From Channallabes apus (Eukaryota > Chordata > Actinopteri > Siluriformes > Clariidae), in contig CM060108.1 in NCBI GenBank assembly GCA_030522415.1, positions 36,080,756 through 36,144,755 on the forward strand: a stretch of DNA of 64,000 nt. The letters are read 5' to 3'. The notes under the pieces were generated by a model that was not told where the DNA came from, made no database searches, and saw only the letters and a list, made by a program, of their open reading frames with translations. Below, in pieces: positions 31,976 to 42,379 of the stretch; within the stretch, counting starts at the first letter, position 1, and each line of letters opens with the position of its first letter. The position numbers and the translations under genes are program-made.

Positions 31976-33800
31976 CATGGGGAGATCTTTGTTTGCGAAT
32001 GATGGAGCAATATGGAAAAGAGGAAGAAATGTGGAGTATATAGTTAAGAAAATGCAAGAAGGTATCCAGCAGGTTGAGAGGTGGGGAATAAATTGGGGCT
32101 TTAAATTCTCTGTTGAAAAAACTAAAGTAATGTTTTTTACTAGGAAGAAAATTCATGAGGGGATTAATTTAAAATTATACGGAAATAGTTTGGAGAAGGT
32201 TAGTAAATTTTGCTTTCTGGGAGTGCATTTTGACCCATGGTTAACCTGGGCAGAACATATAAAGAAGGTGGAGGATAAATGCAAAAAAGTACTAAACACA
32301 ATGAGGTGTTTAACAGGACTGGAATGGGGTGCAGACTATCAATCACTGAAATATATATATATGTAAGTCTAATAAGATCAAGAATTGATTATGGGAGTGT
32401 GGTGTATGGATCAGCAGCCAAATCTGTACTTACAAGGCTTGATAAAATACAGGCTAGAGCTTTGAGATTATGCTTAGGTGCAGTAAAAACATCACCAGTG
32501 TGTGCGCTTCAGGTGGAAGCAGGAGAAATGCCTTTAAACATTCGACGTAAGCAAATGCTGGTAAATTATTGGATTAATTTGAAGGGACATAGAGACAGTC
32601 ACCCCACAAAGAAAGTGCTACAAACTTGTTGGGAAAAGGAAAGAGAACAAAAGAATAGTTTCGGGTGGGTAGGAGATAAGTCAGCTAGAGATTTGGGGGT
32701 GAGTGAAAAAGAGTTCTGTCCAACTGTGATATGGCTTGACTATCCAATGTGGAAAATGGAAACCATGAAAGTTGATTTTAAATTGCATCAAATCAAATCA
32801 ATAAATCGTAATGTAGACCTAGTAGATGAATTTTATAGATATGTGGAACACAAGTATAGAGACCATATTCAGATTTACACAGATGGATCAAAATAACCTG
32901 AAACTGCAATTTTTATAGGTAACCAGGGAAATGAAGAAAGCAAAAGAACATCGAACGAACTGAGTGTGTATACAGTCGAACTGTATGCCATCAAGATGGC
33001 ATTAGAATGGATTGGAAAGGAGGAAAAAATAAGTAAATACTTAATTAGAAGTGACTCATTGTCTACACAGTACAGCCTCAGATCAGGGATGTCCAATAGC
33101 CGTCAGGACTTGATGTATGCAATATTGACAATACTGTATATATGAGAATAAAGGAAAAAGGTAAAGAGATTCAACTCATATGGACTCCAGCCCACATAGG
33201 TATTTTAGGAAACGAGAGGGTGGATAAATTAGCCAAACATGCAACAAAAAAAGATAAAATTGAAATAAATATAAAAATGTGAAAGGCTGAGGGGAAAAGT
33301 ATAGTTTGGAAAGAAGCTGTGAGAGAATGGCAACAGCAGTGGGATTGGGAAATTAAAGGGAAACATTTATATGGCATTCAAAATAAAGTTGGAACTGAGA
33401 GGAACTGGGGAGGGACTAGAAGAGAAGAAACAGCAATGACAAGATTAAGAATTGGACACAGTAACCTGAATAGTACATTATACATTATAGGGAAGCATCC
33501 CACTGGATTTTGTGAGGTTTGTCAGACACATGAAACCATAGAGCATGTACTTATAAATTGCAGAAGATATGAAGAAGAAAAGAGAAAAATGATGGAAGAA
33601 TTAAGAAAAGGTGGACTGGTTGGGACAGAGATAAAAAAAAATATTGAAAAGTGGGATGAGTGGGCGAGGAAAGAAAAACATTTGTAACTTCTTAGTTACC
33701 ACTGGTTTGATGGATAGAATATAAGATGGGGAGGAAATAATCTGGAAATAGAGTGAAGAAACAATCAAAGGCGAATCATCCAGAAGGTGGCAGTAGTGCA
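31976..33800 (+). pseudogene. I-type LINE, RT end, RNase H and C-terminal zinc finger
   Basis: The RT remainder contains SLFANDGAIW, where the fish I-type motif C would normally show YADD, and FLGVHFDPWLTW. RNase H follows with IYTDGSK, VELYAIKMALEWI, IRSDSLS and WTPAHIGILGNERVDKLAK. A C-terminal CEVCQTHETIEHVLINC finger closes the ORF at 33687. Stops occur directly after TDGSK, before EKGKEIQ and after KINIKM. An RNase H after RT is typical of the I superfamily. The copy is old; younger elements disrupt it. Confidence 0.82.
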
Positions 33801-33805
33801 ACACT

Positions 33806-34620
33806 TCAAATTCAAATTCTATTAGTCACATACACAGTCATACACAGTATAATATGCAGTGAAATGCTTATACGACCGCCAGTGACCTTAAAAAAAGAAA
33901 ATAAAAGCTTGTACGTAAAATAAATAATCAATAAAAAGGAAATACTAAAGAAATAATTTTAACTAGTAAAATTAACTGTACAATAAGGGCATAATAAAAT
34001 ATTGCAAAAATATAGAAATATAGGGTAGATAGAGTATATATGTATATAGAATTAAAGTGTCAGTGGTTGTGCAAATATGCATGAAAGGTGACATGTGCAA
34101 TTGTCCAGATGTATGAGTATTTAGTGCAAGTGTGTATGAATGTGTCCATGATTGTCCAGTCAGTGTTGTGAGCTTAAAAGATGTTATTAGTCCTGTGTGG
34201 AGGTGTGATTGTGTTATTGAGAGACCTTATCGCCTGCGGGAAGAAGCTCCTCCTCAGCCTCTCTGTGTTTTCCTTTAGGGAGCGGAATCTCTTCCCAGAC
34301 CGCAACAAAGAGAACAGTCCATTACTGGGGTGACTGAGGTCCTTCATGATCTTCCTGGCCTTAGTCCAGCACCGCTTGCTGTAGATGGAGTGCAGGTCAG
34401 GGAGCTCAGTGCGGATGATGCGCTCGGCTGATCGCACCACCCTCTGTAGAGCTCGTCTGTCCTGTATGGTGCTGTTCCCGAACCAGGTCGTGATGTTTCC
34501 CGTCAGGATGCTCTCTATGGTGCAGGAGTAGAAGTTCCTGAGCACCTTAGAGGGCAGTCTGAAGTCTCTCAAGCGTCTGAGGTGGTAGAGACGCTGTCGG
34601 GCCTTTTTCACCACGGTGTT
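33806..34620 (-). mobile_element. Rex1/Babar-like LINE 3' end, unit 1
   Basis: The minus strand encodes the end of a LINE RT protein (RQRLYHLRRLRDF, TWFGNSTIQDRRALQ, SFFPQAIRSLNN) followed by a 3' UTR reaching a TTTGAA-type tail at 33806. The ORF stops near 34174. Family naming is by resemblance and is not certain. Confidence 0.6.
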
Positions 34621-35190
34621 GTACAAAATCCCCATTTTGACAAAAAGACACATCAAGAAATACATAAACATAAGGGTCCAGAATGTAAACATAAACATGT
34701 GAGTTCCGATGTAAGTGTAGATGTGCATGAAAGTGTCCATAGTGTCCGTTGACGTTAACAGGTTGTATTAGTTCTGTGTTTGTCGTGTGAATGTGGTATG
34801 GTTGAGAGACCTTATCGCCTGCGGGAAGAAGCTCCTCCTCATTCTCTCTGTGTTGGCCTTTAGGGAGCGGAAGCGCTTTCCTGACCGCAACAGAGAGAAC
34901 AGTCCATTGTTGGGATGGCTGAGGTCCTTCACGATCTTCCTGGCCTTGGTCCAGCACCGCTTGGTGTAGACTGAGTGCAGGTCAGGGAGCTTGGTGCGGA
35001 TGATGCGCTCAGCTGAACGTACCACCCTCTGTAGAGCTCGTCTGTCCTGCATGGTGCTGTTTCCAAACCAGGTCGTGATGTTTCCCGTCAGGATGCTCTC
35101 TATGGTGCAGGAGTAGAAGTTCCTGAGCACCTTGGAGGGCAGTCTGAAGTCTCTCAAATGTCTGAGGTGGTACAGACGCTGCCGGGCGTC
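34621..35190 (-). mobile_element. Rex1/Babar-like LINE 3' end, unit 2
   Basis: A second copy of the same coding end lies in tandem and in the same orientation as unit 1 (34768-35157), with clear but imperfect identity. Its 3' UTR is shortened. It reads through to the breakpoint near 35190 where a TRIM relic starts. Confidence 0.6.
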
Positions 35191-35204
35191 TGTTAGTCAA
35201 AGAC

Positions 35205-35292
35205 AATAATCAGTTATGCCTCATACTGTTACATGTGTAAACAGAATGACATGATGTCCTTCTGCAGGAGGAAGTAAATGGCTGAAATTTCA
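35205..35292 (+). pseudogene. TRIM 5' exon relic in opposite orientation
   Basis: This stretch aligns with the reverse complement of 13640-13730. It shares a CAGTTA..CCTCA.ACTGTTACATGT block and then GGAGGAAGTAAATGGCTGAA, which includes the TRIM start codon. A clean acceptor TTCTGCAG precedes it. The homology ends shortly before the L2 insertion at about 35305. It shows a further TRIM copy once lay here on the plus strand. Confidence 0.7.
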
Positions 35293-35304
35293 ATAGTAAA
35301 TATT

Positions 35305-38300
35305 CAATTCAATTCAGTTTTATTTGTGCAGCGCTTTTAACAATTGACATTGTCTCAAAACAGCTTTAAACAATCAAAATCACATTTACACAATCAACAT
35401 TACATTTAAGTTTGTGTGGAATGTGAATGTGTATGAATCCAAATGTTCAGATAGTCCCTGGTGAGCAAGCCCGAGGGCGACAGTGGCAAGGAAAAACTCC
35501 CTGAGATGGTAATAGGAAGAAACCTTGAGAGGAACCAGACTCAACAGGGAACCCATCCTCATCTGGGTGAAACAGATAGCAGGAAATGATCTGCATTTAT
35601 ACAGTGTTAAGTGTTAGGTTCAGCTATAATAGTTGATGTTAATTGATGTTATAATAGTTGATGTAAAATGGAGTCCAGTAGTTATTGGAGACTCAGATAG
35701 ACTTGTAGAAAGTTCCAGTCCTGAACTATCGAATTGTCAAGTCGTCAGAGAAACAGCTGACAACACCAGTCGAGGTCAGAACCATCTTCTAAGTAGATAG
35801 AATCATCCCCAGACACCAGACACATCCTAAAGAGACACACGGGGCATCCATGCGACGAGACCTCCAACCAGAAACGGGGCACCAGGATGGATCAGACAGG
35901 TCCGGAGGGCAGAGGGAGTCTGGATCACTGGCAGCTCAGGAACGACATGTGTAGCTCGACAGAGAGAGAGAGAGAAAGAGTGAAAGGGGGAGACAGGGGG
36001 AGAGAGGAAAGAGAAAGAGGGGGAGGAAGAGAAGAGGAGGAGAGATTGCAATTAGGTATGGTCACAGTCACAATGTCTAATGTGAATGTATATTTACTGT
36101 AGAGTGCAAGCAGGGACTCCGGCAGGACTAACTATGACAGCATAACTAAAAGGGAGAGCCAGAAGGAAACACAAACATGAGGGCTCCCTGAGATGTAAAG
36201 CAAACAATCACCTCACCGTCAACAAACCTGAGTGATCAAATGAGACTGAGGAAGACAGCATCTAAACATACCAGTTCACCATAATACTCTACGTCCATGA
36301 GTCCCCCAGATCTGCTCCTTTACCTTATGGCAAATCTATTTATAAAAATGCTTGGCTAAATAAATACAAACCGGATTCCAAAAAAGTTGGGACACTAAAC
36401 AAATTGGGAATAAAAACTGAATGCAATGATGTGGAGATGGCAAATGTCAATATTTTATTCAGAATAGAACATAAATCATGGAACTAAAGTTTAAACTGAG
36501 AAAATGTATCATTTTAAGGGAAAAATATGGTGAATCAAAATGTCATGGTGTCAACAAATCCCAAAACAGTTGGGACAAGGCCATTTTCACCACTGTGTGG
36601 CATCTCCCCTTCTTCTTACAACACTCAACATACGTCTGGGGACCGAGGAGACCAGTTTCTCAAGTTTAGAAATAGGAATGCTCTCCCATTCTTGTCTAAT
36701 ACAGGCCTCTAACTTTTCAATCGTCTTGGGCCTTCTTTGTCGCACCTTCCTCTTTATGATGCGCCAAATGTTCTCTATAGGGGAAAGATCTGGACTGCAG
36801 ACTGGCCATTTCAGTACCCGGATCCTTCTCCTACGCAGCCATGATGTTGTGATTGATGCAGAATGTGGTCTGGCATTATCTTGTTGAAAAATGCAGGGTC
36901 TTCCCTGAAAGAGATGACTAGATGTTGTTCTAGAACCTGAATATATTTTTCTGCATTGATGGTGCCTTTCCAGACATGCAAGCTGCCCATGCCACACGCA
37001 CTCATGCAACCCCATACCATCAGAGATGCAGGCTTCTGAACTGAGCGTTGATAACAACTTGGGTTCTCCTTGTCCTCTTTGGTCCGGATGACATGGCGTC
37101 CCACATTTCCAACAAGAACTTTGAATCGTGACTCGTCTGACCATAGAACAGTCTTCCATTTTGCCACACTCCATTTTAAATGATCCCTGGCCCAATGAAA
37201 ACGCCTGTGCTTGTGGATCTTGCTTAGAAATGGCTTCTTCTTTGCACTGTAGAGTTTCAGCTGGCAACGGCGGATGGCACGGTGGATTGTGTTCACTGAC
37301 AATGGTTTCTGGAAGTATTCCTGAGCCCATTCTGTGATTTCCTTTACAGTAGCATTCCTGTTTGTGGTGCAGTGTCGTTTAAGGGCCCGGAGATCACGGG
37401 CATCCAGTATGGTTTTACGCCCTTGACCTTACGCACAGAGATTGTTCCAGATTCTCTGAATCTTCGGATGATATTATGCACAGTTGATGATGATAACTGC
37501 AAAGTCTTTGCAATTTTTCGCTGGGTAACACCTTTCTGATATTGCTCCACTATCTTTCTGTGCAACATTGTGGGAATTGGTGATCCTCTACCCATCTTGG
37601 CTTCTGAGAGACACTGCCACTCTGAGAAGCTCTTTTTATACCCAATCATGTTGCCAATTAACCTAATTACTGTTAATTGGTCTTCCAGCTCTTCGTTATG
37701 CTCAAATTTACTTTTCCCAGCCTCTTATTGCTACTTGTCCCAACTTTTTTGGGATTTGTTGACACCGTGAAATTTGGAATCAACATATTTTTCCTTTAAA
37801 ATTATACATTTTCTCGGATTAAACTTTTGATCCGTCATCTATTTCATTCTATTCTGAATAAAATATTGACATTTGCCATCTCCACATCATTGCATTCAGT
37901 TTTTATTCACAATTTGTTTAGTGTCCCAACTTTTTTGGAATCCGGTCTGTAGGTTTTGAGCTTAGACTTAAACACTGAGACTGTGTCTGAGTCCCGAACA
38001 CTATTTGGAAGACTATTCCATAATTTTGGGGCTTTGTAAGAAAAAGCTCTGCCCCCAGCTGTAGTTTTCATAATACGCGGTACTGACAAGCAGCCTGCAT
38101 CCTTTGACCGAAGTAGGCGTGGCTGATCGTAAGACACTAGCAGTTCGCTCAGATACTGCGGCGCGAGACCATTTAATGCTTTATATGTCAAGAGTAGTAT
38201 TTTAAAATCAATGCGAAATTTCACAGGTAGCCAATGTAGTGAAGATAGGATAGGGGTGATGTGCTCATATCTTCTGGTTCTAGTGAGGACTCTCGCTGCT

Positions 38301-39134
38301 GCATTCTGGACTAGCTGAAGCTTGTTTATGCACCTAACTGAACAACCAGACAGTAAAGCATTACAATAGTCCAACCTAGAAGTGATAAAAGCATGAACTA
38401 GTTTTTCTGCATCGTTTAGCGACAATATATTTCTTATCTTGGCAATATTTCTGAGGTGAAAGAATGCTATCCTGGTGATATTATCTACATGAGCTTCAAA
38501 TGAAAGGCTGGAATCTAAAATCATGCCAAGGTCTTTTCCTGTTGCACTTGATGGAACAGAAAGGCCATCTAAAGTTACGGTGTGATCTAAGATTTTACTC
38601 CTAGCTGTATGCGGTCCTATGACTAGAACTTCTGTCTTATCCGGATTAAGCAGAAGGAAGTTAATTAGCATCCAATTTCTGATGTCCTGCACACATTGCT
38701 CAACTTTAGTAAGATGGTTTTTCTCATCAGGTTTTGTTGAGACGTATAGCTGTGTGTCATCAGCATAACAATGAAAACTAATACCATGCTTACGGATTAT
38801 GTTGCCCAGAGGAAGCATGTCAAGGGAAAAAAGCAGTGGGCCTAAAACTGAACCCTGTGGAACGCCAGACTCCACTAGAGAACATGCAGAATAATCACCA
38901 TTTAAGTCTACATACTGATAACGATCGGTCAAATAGGATCTGAGCCAGGAGAGGGCTGTACCCTTAATTCCTACTACATTTTCTAATCTGTGAAGAAGAA
39001 TAGCATGATCAATGGTGTCAAAAGCTGCACTGAGATCGAGTAATACAAGCATACAGTAGTTACACAACCCTGATCAGAGGCCAATAGGAGGTCATTTACT
39101 ACTTTAACGAGTGCTGTTTCTGTGCTGTGATGTG
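35305..39134 (-). mobile_element. 5'-truncated L2 LINE (copy 2), split by a Tc1
   Basis: The element has the same AATTG-type 3' tail as the full-length L2 (at 35305) and lies on the minus strand. The ORF2 end (about 39067-37952) is open from motif A ([15 protein letters not shown]) through [14 protein letters not shown] and [11 protein letters not shown]. It breaks where a Tc1 is inserted (36367-37949); the last codons resume at about 36365. The 5' end is lost near 39134. It differs from the full-length copy and is closer to copy 3 at 43.4 kb. Confidence 0.88.
36367..37949 (-). mobile_element. Tc1/mariner-type transposon in L2 copy 2
   Basis: Long inverted ends contain CCAAAAAAGTTGGGACACT near 36377 and its complement near 37920, with TA at both flanks. 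The minus-strand transposase (about 37610-36587) shows an N-terminal helix-turn-helix (KIAKTLQLSSSTVHNIIRRF). DDE residues lie in LWSDESRF, QQDNARPHSA and SPDLSPIENIW. At least two frameshifts (near 37430 and 36915) make it a pseudogene. Confidence 0.9.
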
Positions 39135-40212
39135 ATGCTGTGAAATATGGGTTTCTTTTCAATAGGAGCAGATTTTTACTTTCAGTTTAGTCACTTCTCT
39201 TTTTTCACTTTGGTGGCTGAGCAGTTCCACATATAATAACGGTGTCCTAATTCATGTCCTAGATTAAATTTGGCTTGTACTTCTACATTCATTTAAACTA
39301 CACATAAAATGAAAGAAATGCAATGTGAACATACTGTATGTGGTTTGTTTCTTCTGCAGATTATTTTGATAATCAAATAAGTTTCCTGTGTGGGTCGTAG
39401 TTTCATCTTTTTACCAGCAGATGGCAGCCTTTAGAGCAAATTGAGGATTCATTCATTCATTTACAATCACATGGAGCGCCTGCTGGAATTTATGTATATT
39501 ATCCTTGACAGTTTTTTCCGTTTTTGTTCGTTTATTTATTTTTATACCATAACCTTGACATTAGGAATATTTTCAGCTTGTTTATTTTAAGGAGAAACAG
39601 ACATCAGCATCAAATTATCATGCTCTGTGGGTGAAGAATGACAAATTCCAATATAGAATATAAATAGAATGAGGTGAATTTTACTGTAGTAATATCTACT
39701 ACAGTAATGAAATACTACAGAAACCACTTTTGGGCATCAGTCAAATCAGTTTGAGTGTTCTGAATTATAAAAGTATATAGATTAAGAATTGACATTTCAG
39801 ATGCCCAATGTCATTTCACCTACAGTATCTGCCAGAATTTGGAAAATGAAGATTAATTTTCTTCTTTATTGCTTTTTTAATGAAAGAAATGTTCTTTGAA
39901 AAGAAATTTGGCATGTATATTCGAAAAGTTTAACATGCTTAATCTGTCATTACAAGGGCCAAACACAAACATTTCGACAACAAATGACAAAGTCAATGCT
40001 TTTGATGGGCTGATGGACCCAAAAAAGATGGGCTGAGCGAATTGAACAAGGAAATGTGGAGATGCTTCCTGAGCTTGAGGAGCATCTGGAGGAAAATGGA
40101 CTGAGCCTCAGAAGCCTGAAGGAACTCATCACTGGTCTGGAAGATGCTTTGCTGGAGCTGTCCAGTGATCGAACATTAAAAACATAATTTTCCAATTTTG
40201 GATTGCGGTAGC
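39135..40212. other. Unassigned stretch
   Basis: No gene recognised. Around 39165-39215 the sequence resembles the ISRE-bearing stretch at 16080-16130, including a TTTACTTTCAGTTT core. At 40024-40185 a stop-free run on the plus strand has acidic, leucine-rich character (LPELEEHLEENGLSL). I do not recognise it. Confidence 0.4.
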
Positions 40213-40760
40213 CAGCGGTGGTTCTACACTGAATTGCGCCCTGGGCGAGACTCCCTCTCGGCGCCCCATACGCCAAAAAAAAAAAAAAAACTTCACATTT
40301 TGTACACACCACACATTTTATTAAACTACTCATAACTTAAATAAATATACTGTGTACAAACAAATATTATATTAATATAGAATTAATATAGAACAAATCA
40401 CACTAAAGAACAATAACTTATTTACTTCACTGCAGAACAGAAACCACAAACTGAAACTAAAATCTGACTTTTCTGGCCTTTCTAGATGCAAAGTCATCAA
40501 TAATGGCATCATATGAGATCTGCTCCCCTATTGCATGATTTATGCTTATGACAGCAAGGCCAGTGAGCCGTTCCTGAGACATGGTTGACCTCAGGTATGT
40601 CTTGATTAACCTGAGTTTGGAAAAGCTCCTCTCTGCTTGAGCTACAGTCACTGGCAATGTACGTAAGTGCAATCCTGAGAGCAGTCCAATAGTTGGGGTA
40701 GATCTCAGATAGATCCTTATCGTGCATAAAAGTTATAAGCTCAAAGAGGCTCATGGTTTT
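40213..40760 (-). pseudogene. hAT 3' end with dimerisation domain
   Basis: The minus strand encodes the C-terminal hAT dimerisation block (LRTLPVTVAQAERSFSKL, then LRSTMSQERLTGLAVISI) at 40672-40457. An upstream piece lies in a shifted frame (40754-40620). The region ends at a CAGCGGTGGTTCTACA terminus at 40213. It resembles ZMYM1-like hAT proteins. The 5' two-thirds of the element is absent. Confidence 0.75.
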
Positions 40761-42377
40761 TGATGTCAGTCATTAGACATTTTATTAATCTAATCTATAC
40801 AATTAGCTCCTTGGTTAATTTACTGCCTCAAATTATATGCTTTGTCACGTAACAGAGTTATAGCAAATGGAAAATGTCTTTTAAACTATCTACACATATG
40901 TAAATTAAACTGGCTATTTACAGTATACTGTAAATATATTGGCTATAGCCAACATTAACATAATAAACAATGGAAATAAATAACTGTACTTGCAACAGTC
41001 TTGCTGCAAAGCATAATTTTGTGGTTACATTTTGTGATATTTAATAGAAACCATTAGAATTTCTTTGATGGTTTGTAAATTAGGCTTTTATTTTGTGTGT
41101 TTTTTAGCAAGGTAAGCATAGCAAGCATCATAAGCAATAAAAATGTTCTAATGTATTTCACCTGGTTTTGGATAGCTTTAGATTATGGTTGTCCAGCCTA
41201 CTGTATTGCCCATCAAAAATACAGAGGGGCACACAAATGTATACACACTTTCACAATGGTTATCTGTGGCCAAGTCAAATTGAATTATGGCAGCAGTGTG
41301 TATTAAATTATCTTGCCTCTAAAAATGTCAGTTGTATCACCATCATTGATGCTGTCATGTGGCCTACAGAAGAGAGGTGTATATAATTGTGGATAATTTT
41401 TTTGGGCCTCTCTGTATATATTGTGCGTCCATACCTATTAATTGAACATCTATTTACTCTGAACAGTAGAGGCTAACATTTATTTATTTGTTTTTAAGAA
41501 TGTGTCTGCATCACCCCTGCCTTCACCAGCACCTCACATCAGGACACGCAAGCACCGTTCAGATGGACCTGTATTTGTGATGTGGATGGACACACTAGAA
41601 GTATCTGTCTGTTCTACCATCCATTCTGCTTATACAGTAGACATGATGAAGATGAGGATGAAATTACAAGGTACATGGATTACAAAGACATTTCCTGTGA
41701 CTGCGTACAACCAGCACATGGGGAGTTGATCACTCTGATCAGCTATTACAATACTATACTACACAGCACAAAACAATGAAGTCGTACAGAAATATTTCTC
41801 TACACTGCTTGGACATTGCTCCCACCAATGCTTACCCTGCATGTATGTTTTGTACAGTTTTTTTTTTATCTTGCACTGTTTTACTCTGAATGTCCATCTT
41901 TTTTCAGTTTTTATTTTGTACTGTTCCTGTTACCCTGCATGTATCTTTATCATTAATCTGCATTTATACTGTACATAAAATCCTATTAACTATTGGGAAG
42001 GTAAACATAAGAATCAGTATGAAACATGAAAAGTTTCTAAAAGTTGCCAATATATTAATATTGTGATGTGGAATAGTTTTTCAAATTGAAGTTATAAAGG
42101 GCTCTGGGGTGTTTTGCCAGGCAGAAGCGTGGAGAGCAGCCCGCCTTGCCACCTCTGCTACTGCCATGGTACGGAATCTGCTGCTGGGCACCTTCGACTT
42201 GGAGACTTGACCAAATTAAAAAGGTAGCCATTATTGGTGAGTAAATGCATAATGCGTTGAGAAGGGAAAACAAAACATTTAAGACTTTATAAGTTCACCA
42301 CTTTAACCATAGCCTACTTGTATCAATGTTTATTAGCCATCAATGGAGACTGCATAAGGTAGGGCACCCATTATTGT
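40761..42377. other. Unassigned stretch with a possible BEN-like fragment
   Basis: Most of the stretch is unrecognised. At 42121-42210 a short plus-strand frame (AWRAARLATSATAM, then VRNLLLGTFDLET) resembles the N-terminal helix of BEN domains and follows an acceptor-like TTTTGCCAG. It stops at a TGA. The similarity is weak. Confidence 0.3.
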
Positions 42378-42379
42378 TA

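Noticed and set aside
36587..37330. 247-codon frame taken as an intact transposase
   Set aside because: Its N-terminal half is out of frame relative to the conserved transposase region read in 36811-37302; only the C-terminal half is genuine.
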